Shown in pieces: positions 47,901 through 59,690 of a stretch of DNA of 64,000 nucleotides; within the stretch, counting starts at the first letter, position 1; each line of letters opens with the position of its first letter. Origin of the DNA: Lithospermum erythrorhizon (taxonomy: Eukaryota; Streptophyta; Magnoliopsida; Boraginales; Boraginaceae). Under the pieces are notes generated by a model, which was not told the origin of the DNA, made no database searches, and saw nothing but the letters and a program-made list of their open reading frames with translations. The stretch lies in the NCBI GenBank assembly GCA_019722365.1, contig JADFUC010001357.1:558001-622000 (forward strand). Direction: 5' to 3'. Position numbers and translations under genes: made by a program.

Positions 47901-48809
47901 GGCTTGCTAAGAGAAGTTAGAGGAATTTTCAAAAAAACTTCTCCCCATCCTCTCGGTTTTGGCTCTTCAACATGAAGCTTTCTTGATTTTTAAATTAAAT
48001 CTTTCTCTTTGATTTTGATCTTGAAACATAATCCACAAAGAATCGGCCTCAACATTTCGCTTCAAATCCATATAATTTTTGCTATTTTTGGCCGAGTGTG
48101 TGTAACTGACTTCGATATGCCCGTCCTCTTCTCCTAATGGTTCTTGTTCACTACTCCGAGGCGATTCCGGCGAGGTTGAAGGGGGGCTATCGAATCAACA
48201 ACCTTTGTGGTGGAATTGATCAAGAAACTAATCGGCCCATTTTTGTATTCTTGTCGGCCTCTTCATCTCCACTTACGATCGGCCTTGGTATTTAAGTGTG
48301 GTTGTGATCCTTCATCTCCTCTGCATGCGCGTGGGTCGAGCCAAGGGCGGAGGAGAGGTTCAGTGGGGGTGTTGGTAGTTATTTGATGATGGAAGACCAT
48401 GAAGAAGAAGAAGAAAGCAGAAAGATCCTCAGCCCAGGAGGTAGTGTCGATGATGGTGGGCTTTCATTCATCGACCAGCCCATTTCAGTGTGCGTGTTCT
48501 AGGATCATAGAGATTGACTTGGATGGGTGTTAGCGATGATAATCACTTAATCGGTGGTGTTTGAATGGGAGAAAAAGCGGTTCATGCTTCCAAGGTGATG
48601 TTTAATCCCTCCTCCCGATTAAGGACAATTCGAATCACGGCGGTTGTGGATGGGCTGTTCACTTCATCCGGCGATGATGCGAGGTAAGATCTGCAGTGAT
48701 TTGATGTCTGTGTTAGTGATAGTGAAAAAAATCGGTTGTGTTGGATAAATCGGTCCACACCACCACGTTTCAACTAACCTTGAAATTAGTTTGATTTCGG
48801 TGTCGCGTA
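47901..48809. other. Unassigned DNA, probably LINE leader
   Basis: Moderately G+C-rich, no intact frame. Position and composition suggest the 5' region of the LINE that follows, but no domain is visible. Confidence 0.35.
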
Positions 48810-49120
48810 GTGTGGGGGTTGCGGGTGAAACCACTTGTTTTTGGTAGGTGGCTCCGGTGGGTGGTCTTTGTGGGAAAGTCTGGCTGCTTCGAGGTGTTGG
48901 GAGGCGGAGTCGTGGGAAAGCGAAAAGTCGCGTCTGACCACGAGAAGGTCAAAATACGAGGTGGTGAATTCTGAGGGTGGAGGTTGCGGGGTGAATCTAC
49001 TTGTCTTCCAGGCCGAGGCGGCTCAGTGGAGGTCACCAGGTGGGAAAGTCGGGTGCATTGAATCTTTGGGAGGCAGAGTCTCGGGGGAAGGCCTGAGCCG
49101 CGTCTGACACGAAAAAGTCG
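48810..49120 (+). repeat. Two tandem units of about 167 bp in the LINE leader
   Basis: Unit 1 (48810-48976) and unit 2 (48977-49120) share in order GTGG.GGTTGCGGG.TGAA, ACTTGT.TT, GGCTC.G, GTGGGAAAGTC, TTGGGAGGC.GAGTC and CGCGTCTGAC. They precede the DUF4283 coding region directly. Confidence 0.7.
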
Positions 49121-50457
49121 GGTCCGCCCAGGTGAACCGCGTGGAGTTAGTCGACTTCGAGCCGCGTGGATCCGACAGCGATTGCCCTAGCGTTGGGGTT
49201 GAGATCCGTGATCTTTAATACTCTTGGATGGTCGGGTAGTGCGCAAGGTGCGCCACAAATTCTCGAGGAAGTTATTAAAGATAATAGAATTGTTGGTAAT
49301 GGCCTTAGATTAGAACATTATGATCTAATGGATAATGAAGATGATGTAGTACTTGATGAGAATGATGAAATTCCATTCGTAGAAACTTGGGGTTATTGCT
49401 TGATAGGATGCTTTACGGGTCCTTTCCCGGGTAGGCAAGCACTTAATTCCCTAGTTAATTCATGGAATGTGAAATGCAGAATTATACACTTATCTGGTGG
49501 CGGGTGTGTTTAGGTTTTCAGTGGTGAGAGGATAGGTTTAAGGTTTTTAATGGAGGTCCGTACACAGCCGGAAAACTCACTATGTTGAGGTGTGGCTGGC
49601 GTCGTGCCTGAGGATGATCTTTTTACAAGTGTTCCCACGTGGGTTTTATTTCTGACGTACGCTCACCATTATGGAGTGAATACGGAAGCTAAAAGTAAAA
49701 TTGCCTCCAAAGTTGGAATTCCCATGTATCTGGAATAAATTCCTTAAAGGCGTGCAAGAAATGAGTTATGCCCATTCAACTTAGTGGATGTGGATTAATG
49801 AGGTAAGCCGCCGGTACTAGAATTTGGTGTCAAATTATCCGGGTGGTAAAAGGTATACCCAAAAAGTTACCTATGAATGTTATCGGAGCCTGCATTTGTG
49901 ATTGTAAATCCTTCGGTCCTCAATGTGTTTAAGTGTCGAAGAAGGTGCAAGTTGTTGAAACACCCATTTGTTCCTACTCAGGTTGCTCCTTCCCAGTGCT
50001 CCTTTTCTTTAACCAGTACGGTTGTTAACTTTGGTACCGGTTATTCTAAGGTTAATCGATCCAGTACCGTCTTAAAATTTCGCGCTAATGCGCCTAAGGT
50101 CCAGCTGCCTAAGGCGGGTAACAACTTTGAAAATGGCTCTCTTACGAGGCAAATGTAAATGTGGATATGGCTCTTACTCCTTGACGAGAGGGGCCAAGGC
50201 TCAAGGGGGTGGTTAAGGGTAAAATTTGTTAGCCGCTGACCACCGGTGAACTTGTGAGCTTCGTTTGAAGGCTCTTAATGCTATGGAAGGGGCTGATGGC
50301 GCTGTGTTGAGGGGATGGTTTAATTGTCGAAGGGGTGACTTAGTTTCTTACGCATTAGCAATCTTGATCATGCGGGTGGAGTGTGGCGGCGTGTAACAAA
50401 AAGAATCTTAATGGCCGCGGAGGAGGCTGTATCCTCTCCCGATTTCTTGATCTTGGT
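49121..50457 (+). mobile_element. LINE ORF1 relic (DUF4283 and CCHC-type knuckle)
   Basis: Open piece 49166-49513 reads MDPTAIALALGLRSVIFN and then WGYCLIGCFTGPFPGRQALN and LVNSWNVKCRI, the DUF4283 domain found in plant LINE ORF1 proteins. Later pieces, out of frame, include VFKCRRRCKLLKHPFVPTQ (49920-49985) and a Ser/Thr/Lys-rich linker. No reverse transcriptase follows; the next element's LTR begins at 50458. A truncated, dead copy. Confidence 0.7.
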
Positions 50458-51571
50458 TGATAAGTGTTTATTATATAGTGTTTTGAGGCCCTAATTACGT
50501 ATTAGGCGATGTTATTTTTTACCTTAATCCGATATAATTTTACCTTTGTTTTAAGATTTTATTTGAGTTTAGGCGGAGTTATGTCGGTTAAAGTGAAGAA
50601 ATGGGCGCTTGAATTGAAGATGGCTTGATCCTTTAAAGGAGTTCATGAGTCGTGATCCAAGAATAAGGGATTCGGCCACGTATTTATTAGGTTATGAAAC
50701 CTATAAAAGAGGAGAGATTAGAGTAAAAGAGGATATCTTTGATTCAGGAAAAGAAGTCATCGAAAGTTGTCGGAGCTACTGAGGCGCGCCGTTGGAAGTT
50801 GGAGTTGATTACTTTTAATTGGTTTGAATATTTTAATTGAGTTATTTTATTATTAGGATGAATGCTATTAATTCCATGTATTTATTTATGTCTTTTATTA
50901 TGGTAATTTTATTATTAGTCGGGACCGTGATGTAGTTGGATCGGATGATTTGATTTTCTTGGAGTTAATTTATTTCTAGTTTAAATAATTAGATTATTGT
51001 ATAATTAGTATTTAATATCTTGATACCCGATATTAAATCGTTCATATATAAGTGATTAATTCTTTGAAATAGGGTTATTAAACTACGAATTAATGTCAGT
51101 TTCACGTGTTTCAACACCATAGAGATATAAGTAATGCGTGTGCAATTTAATAAGCATAAGTTATTAAAAAGATCTCACATTTTAAGTATCGTAGAGATAT
51201 AGTTAGTTTCTTAGGAGACTTAATTGGTGTTAAGCGAAGTAATATCAATTGTATAGGAATGATTTTGTTATGAACTAATAAGTAACTCACCCAGATAAAT
51301 TGAATATGACGATCAGGTAATCATGTGCCACGGCCCATGCCGAATATTAAATGCAAATCCATACTTTTGCATTAGTTAGTATTAGCTAATTTAATTGCTT
51401 AGTCAATTTAGTTAAGTAGTCTAGATAAAGATTTACTCTTGAATTATTAGTTAATTAAGGATTAAAGAAAAAGACCTAGTAATTAGTATATTGGAATTTG
51501 TGTGAGGCGATCGTTCTTGTCGTTATATTCTTGGCCAACGGCCAGGACTCAGGCCGGAACACCAGTATCCA
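50458..51571 (+). repeat. 5' LTR of an Athila-like Gypsy element
   Basis: Opens with TGATAAGTGTTTATTATATA, typical of Athila/Tat-type LTR starts, and would end at TATCCA (51571), just before the primer-binding site. Length about 1.1 kb, normal for this lineage. No second copy was found downstream, so age cannot be estimated from LTR divergence. Confidence 0.6.
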
Positions 51572-51574
51572 AGT

Positions 51575-51593
51575 TGGGCGCCGTTGCAGGGGA
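51575..51593 (+). other. Primer-binding site of the Athila-like element
   Basis: GGGCGCCGTTGCAGGGGA closely matches the canonical TGGCGCCGTTGCCGGGGA used by Athila-like elements for tRNA priming, with two changes. Confidence 0.75.
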
Positions 51594-54500
51594 GTTCGAT
51601 ACTACTAATATTAGTTTAATTTCGGTTCACTTAGCAAATTGGATTTTATTATATTATTGTTTAGCTAGATTTATCTCTTTTTATTATATTATTGTTTTAG
51701 TCGTGACCATTTCAGCGTTGTGGAGAATTGTTCTTTGATCCGAGATTGAGAAAAACGGCTAGGAAACTAAATTCGGAGGCTGAAGAAGAAGCGGTGAGGA
51801 TTCGTCTACATGGCCAATAATAGCCAATCTTACCCCGGCGGGTGATTGATATTCATGGGGATGACGATGACACAGTGCCTCGGATGACTTTGAGGATTAT
51901 GCATTACTGCATTAGAGGGAGTTAAGCTATTTCGCATCTTCGAGCCGCCCGCAATCAGTACCCGACAACTTTGGGTTGAAGCTGCTTGATCGACATGTGA
52001 AGAATCATGTGCAGATTCAATGGCACAGGTCGCCGTTTTTAATGAGCATTTAGTAAATTCATGGAGATAAGCTTCTTTACTCTAAAAGTAAATGGTGTTC
52101 AGTGATTCGCGTATTTCCTTTCTCTACATCACAGGCGAGAGCAAAGGAGTGGTGGAATGCTCAAAATCCCTACGAGATGTGACCCACGTAGGAGCAAGTG
52201 AATTTTGAATTTTTAGCCCGATATTTTCCGCGTCAAAATCCACCAAATTGAAGAATGACGTTGTGTGTTTCCAGCGAATGAAGATGAGATGGTTGGTGAG
52301 GCTTGGGAGCGGTTTCGAGGTCTACTCGAGAAAGTAATCCCCAATCGTAGCTCCCCGACCTTATTTAGTCTGAGCCTTCCATAATGGGTTGGCGCCCAAA
52401 CACTGCTTTTATATTAGATGTCTCTTTGGAGGGCGTTTGATAAGAGAGCGCCCGATGACTTATATCTTATTGGAGGAATTATGCGCTGTCAGCGCCAGCC
52501 AGTCCTCGGCGCATACTTTCGTAGAGTGGGTTTGGGGTCCTTGAGATTGATGAAAAGACAAAATTTGGAAGCGCAGTCGCCTCACCATAATTCGGTTAAA
52601 CGACTTCTGTGATGGACATGGTGGGCAAGGATCGTAGAATATGGTTCCACGTTATTGTACTACAATGAGTGGTAATAATGATACTATCTTTGTCTTGGAG
52701 GCCTACAGGCAAGTTGATAGCCATCAATTTGTCGGCAGAAGGCTGGTGCATTCTCCGATAACTACAATAATAATTGGAGAACCGCTGATTCTCTTGGAGT
52801 AGCAACCAAAATAATGATGAGACCACGAGGGATTTTAGAATCCAATCCAAATTCGAAACTTTGAAGAGTCGGTTGGATAAGATTGAGGTTGTTAACTCGA
52901 GTAGTGGAAAAAGACCGAGAATAAGTGCAACCTTGAGAAGTGTAGAGCAGCCAATTGGGCCGATTAAGGCTGAAGCATTGAATAATAGAAATGGTTCCAC
53001 TTCGAAGCAACTCTGAAAAGAACCCGTAAAGGCATCACGCGTCACGATCGGCTACCTTGATAGTAAAGTTTAGAGGTTGAGGTGAGCGCTACGGAAGCGA
53101 CCACGGGGAGAAGCATCTTGACCCAGCGGGGAAGTTTCCGTTGATAAATCTAACATTTAAAGAATATGTCCCACCCGCATTTCGCACCACCAAGGCTTGA
53201 AAGAAAACGGATGCTTTCGATTTACTTTAAATTTCTTGATATGTTTAAAGTTGTATATTAACATTCCTTTTTGCGAGAGGCCATGGCTTGATTCAGTATC
53301 TTGAGTTTATGAAAGATGTTTTTATCCAAGAAAAGGCGGTTGAGGAACATGACGTCTTAATAGTGAAGAGTGTTCATGATAATCCAACGAAATTGCCGCA
53401 AAAGTTAAAGATCCAGGGAGTTTCTGATCACTTGTGCAATCGGTGGCATTAGTTTGAGTAAGCGTTATGTGATTTAGGTGCAAGTATCAATTTGATGCCT
53501 TTGTCGAGTATGTCATAGGTTAGGTTTAGGGAGTCGAAATTACAACCATTTCTTTGATAGCCGATAGATACATTGTGTACCCGTATGGTGTCTTGAAGAT
53601 GTTTTGGTTAAGGTAGATAAGTTTATCTTTCCTGGCGATTTAGTTGTACTCGATATGTCAGAAGATAGAAATCCACTTTGTGCTAGGTAGACCTTTTCTA
53701 GCTACTAACAGAACCACTTATTGATGTTCATAAGGACAGTCATCTTAAGAGTGGGGGAGGAGCAAGTTTGTTTTTTTGACATCGCGTAAAATTAACAAAG
53801 TTCATGATAACCAAAATGATTGTTTTCAATTGATGTGGTTTTATACGTTAGTCACGGCTTAATGCCTTTGAAAGTGAGTTAAAGTCTCGAGATGTAGTAG
53901 AGTTATGTCTAACAAATACTAAAGGGAGAACTTGTCATCACGAAAACTTATTATTATTATCATTGGTAGCATATATGGATGCGAGGCCTACTACGTTATA
54001 CCGTGGTAGAAGGCGTTATGAGGAACTAGGACATAGTGTATCAAAGTTGATACCATCTGATGAAAGCCACCGCTTGAGTTGAAGGCTTGCCGCACACTAA
54101 ATATGCTTTCTTCGTGGCGCTAATGAATTGTTATTCTTTCTTAACTTTGTTGAGTGAGGTGTAGGAAGAAAAACTTACCGGGGTGGAGGCTATGGTATTT
54201 GGTTGAATGATAGCGGACATTAAGAATTACCGATACTTCCCTTTGTGCATCATCGGGCTACACCTGCCCAGGGATGGTGCCCAAATCCAAGCTATCAACC
54301 TCGGAGGCAATTAAATCCTAATCTCGAAAGAATTGGTAAAATTCTGAAATACGGATGCGGGTATAATTTATCCTATTATTCGAGATAGTGCTTGGGTGAG
54401 TCGGTACAAGTTGTACCAAAGAAAGGGGGTAATGCGCATTTAAGACACTATTGGTATGTCTCATATACGTCTTGTTTATGGTAAAGCTTATGCTTCAGTG

Positions 54501-54930
54501 GAGCTTGGCTGTCTGACGCGTTGGGCGGTGAAATCTCTAAATTTTGATCTGAAGGATGCAGGTGCAATGAGATTGATGGATCTCAATGAGCTTGAAGAGT
54601 TTTGTTTGGAGCTTATGAAAATGCAAAAATTTACAAGGAGCGAACCAAGGTTAATCATGATAAGCGAATCTCGCCTCGCGAGTTTCAAGTTGGACAACAA
54701 GTTTTGTTGTTTTAATTCGAGCTAATTTCCGGAGTAAGTTGAAATCTAAAGTAGTGCGGACGTTTCGCATTGCAAGTTTTCCACATGGTGCGGTGGAAAT
54801 AACTTCATGAGGAGAAAGGGCACTTTTTAAAGGTCGATGGTGAGCGCTTGAAACATTATTATGGTGGACATGTGGAAAGGTAAATACGGTGTGAGTAAAT
54901 GTTGTGTGCACCGCTCATTGAATGAGTCAC
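51594..54930 (+). mobile_element. Athila-like Ty3/Gypsy gag-pol relic with internal deletion
   Basis: After the primer-binding site: gag start (DPRLRKTARKLNSEAEEEA, 51738), gag core in broken frames (WWNAQNPYEM-like at 52152; FLARYFP at 52215; ALKxLFSLSLP at 52360), protease region (IQYLEFMKDVFIQEKAVEE at 53290; CDLGASINLMPLSS at 53470-53512, the retropepsin D-L-G-A-S motif), RT beginnings (TLNMLSSW at 54098; CASSGYTCPG at 54247) and, directly after, the integrase C-terminus (HIRLVYGKAYASVELG at 54460; [20 protein letters not shown] at 54537-54596). Most of RT, RNase H and the integrase core are absent. Many stops; no 3' LTR recognised. Confidence 0.75.
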
Positions 54931-55130
54931 GAGGTCCTTACGTCATTTAAAGGCGTTAAGCGTAAGCTGACTTATTGGGGAGAGCATTACGATCTTTAGA
55001 TTCTTCAGTTATTTTATTTCTTAGTTTAAAATCTTTCTACTTACAATACTTTATTTTTTGGTACGCGATAGCCATTCATAACAACTTCTGATAAACAAAT
55101 ACATAATGAAAATAATAAAAAATAAGACAA
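54931..55130. other. 3' flank of the Athila-like element
   Basis: No coding similarity and no recognisable LTR. Ends in the TA-rich microsatellite. Confidence 0.4.
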
Positions 55131-55174
55131 TATATATATATATATATATATATTTGTATATATATATATATATA
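55131..55174. repeat. (TA)n microsatellite, interrupted
   Basis: Two TA runs separated by TTTGTA. Simple repeat. Confidence 0.9.
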
Positions 55175-56570
55175 ATCAAATGAATAGATATTGATTTTGC
55201 TTCATATCACGCGTTGGAAGTGTTGTACTGTGGCGGATCCATATAATATATGTAATCGATGCTTGGTAGTGATGTGTCCAGCATGATGACTATTACATTA
55301 TTCGAATGACGTACTTAGTAGCAAAATATACATAAGCATTAGTATGAAAATTAGCTACTAGTTAATTTAAAATAAATTATAGTGTCTTTAACCACTATAT
55401 TATATGAATGCCTTATGATGAATGATAATCAAGCCCTACCGTGCTTTTTGTAGTATATCCACGGATGGTATGCGTACACTTATGTGGAGAGATAAATGTG
55501 AACTTTACTCGGCGCGCGGTGGTTTTCATCAACCAAATACACATCATACAAGTACGTAGTAGAAAATATATTAATAACTATATATATTGGCAAATAGATC
55601 TCTGAAACATTTAGAATATATTATTATCGTTACACTTATGTAAATGCATATAGTGGTAGTGGTTAACGGTCGCGTGTGACCGCTCTTTTCGCGTTATCCA
55701 ATAGAAACATGATCAACGAAGATTCACCTCAAAACAACTTCCGGGCATTTGAACTTCAAATGAATCACGCCTATTGTAGTGAGTATAAAACTTACAAAAA
55801 TCAAAGCGTGTATGATGGTCGATGTAATCGCGCCACCGAGGATAATCCTACGAGATAAGCAGGTGAAGGGCGAGCAGGTGAAACTTTTCTCACTTACTTT
55901 GTAAGCTGGCTTCCTTATTGAATCTTGAGGCCTGAAAATCGGTTTCACTATTTAGTATGAATGACAACTAATCATATATTGAAGTTATCACAACTAATCA
56001 TATAATTTATTTTTGTACGCTTCTTTTTGTAAGGAAACGATCTTAGGTCATGTCTGATAAATGTATCGATGGATCACATAGTAGTGATCTACGCCTCGAC
56101 AATCGACATAAAGATGTACTTCTGGCGGAGACAATCTCTTTAAAATAAGCTCTCGCTTAGTCGACTTTCAATTGGATATTGTGAATTTTTCGGCCCTCTT
56201 TCCCCGAATACTAATCGATCGACCTTAGAATACGATGGTGAATCACGAGACATGTCACAAAGAGCTACCACTGAAGAAAATTAGTATAAAACACAATTTA
56301 ATGATTTGAGCAACAACTAGTACCCTAAAATAATAGTTATAACAACTAAAGCAGTCATGCCGTATAGAGCATTATTTTATGACATATAAGTCGTCTTGGG
56401 TTCTATATGGAAATACATATAGCAATACATATAGTGATACATTATCAGTTATATCCTTGAACAAAAAACTTGGCAAAGTTATTACACACAAACTCAACAT
56501 ATAACATCAATAAAAGTATTAAAGAAATACCTCTGGAATCAAATTGGGACCAATGTAGGCAAGCACCACG
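55175..56570. other. Unassigned AT-rich DNA
   Basis: No gene or element recognised. Several ATACATATAG words near 56410-56450 form a short direct repeat. Frames at 55676-55948 have no domain. Confidence 0.4.
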
Positions 56571-56577
56571 ACCGCTC

Positions 56578-56850
56578 TTAGCGTAGAAACTGTGAAGTGA
56601 AGGTGTGTCGTCTTAAATACAATTTTTTGTCACGACGTACTTTGAAATTGGGATCTTCTGCCCAGTGTCTTAACTTATGTCGCATTTTCGGCACCGTTTG
56701 TTTGATTCGTGGACACTTCGAAATTTTGGACAGATACCGTCTCTTTCCAAAAAATACGGTCTTTTTGTTGCCATTGTAAGTACTAGATCCGTAGTACTCG
56801 CCCCTGCGTGACGCGCTTTTTGCTAGTACGTCGTTGGGACCCGACAAAAC
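56578..56850 (-). mobile_element. Possible CACTA transposase fragment
   Basis: The minus-strand frame reads STYNGNKKTVFFGKRRYLSK, which resembles the K-x-x-(Y/F)-x-G-H-R-R-(F/Y)-L block of TNP2-type CACTA transposases. The rest is basic and poorly conserved. Orientation agrees with the larger CACTA relic at 59.7-62.2 kb, so both may belong to one element or to two nested ones. Confidence 0.35.
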
Positions 56851-58320
56851 AATTCTTCATACGTAAAGGGTGTAGGTAATAGCCTCACTGCCGATTACTC
56901 ATTTAAGATTATTTCCACATAAAATATAAGTCTTAGAAATTAGATATAGATAAGTTTTTAGAAGCTTTACTCGCCCATCGCTGCGCGCGTCATGCGATGC
57001 GTCTCGCGAACTTTCCCGAGCTTCCTTCCGCAACGTGTCGTTGCCTGATCGGTGTTTTTTAATTTTGTCTTTGCATTGGTTTTAGAATGAAACAAAATTA
57101 TCTAAGTTGTTAAGTATATAATAAGTAAATATATTGATATAAAAAAAGTAGCTTACAATTTGTTCCATAATTGACTTCTTCAGCAATCTTGGCAACACTC
57201 TTATTTTGCGCTTTGTGAATTTGATTCACTCAATTGCTACATAAGTATTACACAATACTACGTTAGTATAAATTTCTAAGTTTTAAGTGCAATCTAATTG
57301 CAGCCATCTTTTCCTCTACTTTTCTCTGAAATCATTCAGTTTTCCCTGACCTTAAGGCATTTATATCTGGGGAGGTTTCAAAATAATATTACCTTATAGT
57401 AGCATTCTTTGGATAACTTTGCATGAAAACTTAAATGTTTTGCCTTTTTGAGTCATGTCAATGCCAATGACTCTGCCCCAACTCAAAAGCAAGCTCATGA
57501 AACATAATTTAATTAATTTATACGAAACTAATGTTATTTATTGCTTTCACATAAATATATCTATATACATACATGTTTACATATGTAATCCATGTACAAT
57601 CCAAAGTCAAAAACTTGAAGTTAACATATTTTTTTTGCTTATTGCCATACATGCGATGCGGTGTATTTGTCAAAGGGACGTCGAGCGAGCAAGCAAACGA
57701 TATATTCACGAATGTGGACTTGTTTGGGCGATTGGTTGACCATCAAATATTGAAATCAAGCTACAAATAATAAATACACTTAAAATAATTTGAAAGTAAA
57801 TAGTAAACCAGCAGCATATACAAATGACAATGTATACAGAATAATTTTAGAACAATATAGTAACTTAAATTTGATCATTACTTACACCCAGCAATAACTT
57901 TTTCATTGAAACAATTGTTGAATATTGATTCCATTCAAAACCTATTTTTGAAGATAACAAATTGTTTAATGTCAGACTAATCCGTTTTCAGTGAACATGT
58001 ATTCGAGGATTTATTCTAAATAAGTTCGAGTGCTAAAATTGTTGATCGGAAGTTGGGAGGCTCGTTGATGAGTCAAACAAAGCATGAAACCTTTCAAGGA
58101 GCTCGTGTTCTTCTTTTTTAATAGGCGTTTGTAAGGAAACTCTCTCTTAAGTATTTTGTCGTTTAAATTTGTGAGTATAGACTTTTGCCATTTAAATTTG
58201 ATTGTGTTTGAAAATCGAAGGTCCGTAGTTTCAAATCTTAAGTATAGATTGATTCATGGTTAAGTCTCGTACAAATGACTGTGTGGCATTTCGTTTCGAG
58301 AATTAGCTTAAACTTGATCG
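56851..58320. other. Unassigned AT-rich DNA
   Basis: No supported gene, RNA or element end. Short frames near 57455-57770 lack domains. Confidence 0.4.
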
Positions 58321-58329
58321 TTATTTTGG

Positions 58330-58560
58330 GAATTGACACTTATGAACCGTGAGACAGCGAGAGGTGCCGGTCGCGATGTCGAGACCGCCCGAGACCCGGA
58401 GTAGGTAAGTCCGATGATCGAGACCACTGGACCTACCGATAAAGGTCACACGAGGCGGGCTTATAGCGGGTTGCGCCGCACAGTCCGTGAGGGCTCGTAG
58501 AGACCCACGGTCTCCCGATGGAGTGCAATTCACCAGGCAACACCGACTCAAAATTTGTGT
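58330..58560. other. G+C-rich island in AT-rich DNA
   Basis: About 230 bp with CGAGACC, GGTCTC and GAGACC words repeated in both orientations, flanked by AT-rich DNA. A 101-codon minus-strand frame crosses it without a recognisable domain. Looks like a transposon or LTR fragment. Confidence 0.35.
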
Positions 58561-59690
58561 ATATAAGTCCCCTATTTCAAAACCTAAACTAACTTTACTG
58601 ACTATTTGAAACCTAATTTCGAGCATTTATTTCTTTGATAAGCAAAAAGGCAAAAAGTCATAACTACCATTTATTACTCCATAATCTTTAGTGAGAGTTT
58701 CAGTTAATGTGACAATTCGTTTCTTTCTGTGAGCATTTATTGTTTTTAAGTGAAATCCTTATTATTAGGAAGCATGGGGTTACTATTACAGGTTGAGTAG
58801 TACTGAAATCTAAGAGTGTGTTCTTGGGTTCCCGATCTAGGTTGATTGGGAGTTGAAATCCTTAGCTGGTAGCTTAGGTCATTTAATTGTAGGCTAAGTG
58901 TTTGATAATAGGCTTGAGAGAAGTTCAGCTTTGTGTGTAATCAAACATTTCTTAATGAATTATCTTTGCCTGCCAAAATCGAGGTTGGTTGGAAGCTTGC
59001 AGTCGGCGATAGGGGAACGAGCTTCGCTAATATCTTAATGTATTGTATTTCTTCTTCCCTTACTCTTTACTTTAAGTCGCCGTTATATTATTACTAATCT
59101 TGTTGTTTTATTATTTGGTAATCATTCTCGAGCTTAGGTTATCGGGTTATCCATTTAGAGCGTATTCTTATTATTTTGTAATTCCGCGTTGTTAAATTAA
59201 AACTCAAAAGAGACAATTTAACGTAAAACTATATTAAACGCCTCACAGGTTGAATCTAGGCTAACAACAATTTCTCTCTTACACTTACGCTGTTAAGCTT
59301 CCGTTTTTAGGGAGTATGTTGGGCAAATATCGATATCGTAAATACATTGCTTGACGTAGTGGCATCATTATTAGAAATACCGTCTCCCTTAATCCTACAA
59401 ATAAAAAAATCACATGAAATAGTCAAAACATAAAATATAATATAAAAACATGAATTACTTGACATAATTAAAATATACAAAAAACAAATAAACACGTACA
59501 TTTATTTTTTCCTCGTTTCCTTTTAGTACCGGCTCAGTATGATACTATATTGTTTCCCACTGTGTGGTGTCAAATACCCTCATTATGACCGGGTTTTTGC
59601 ATAAGAGCACTTTACATTGATATCTCTCAATGATCTAACTCCTACAAATGGGTCATCTTACGACATGAATCTTTAACTTGATGTTCTCGG
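58561..59690. other. Unassigned DNA
   Basis: No gene recognised. May contain the 3' end of the CACTA relic that lies on the minus strand to the right. Confidence 0.35.
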
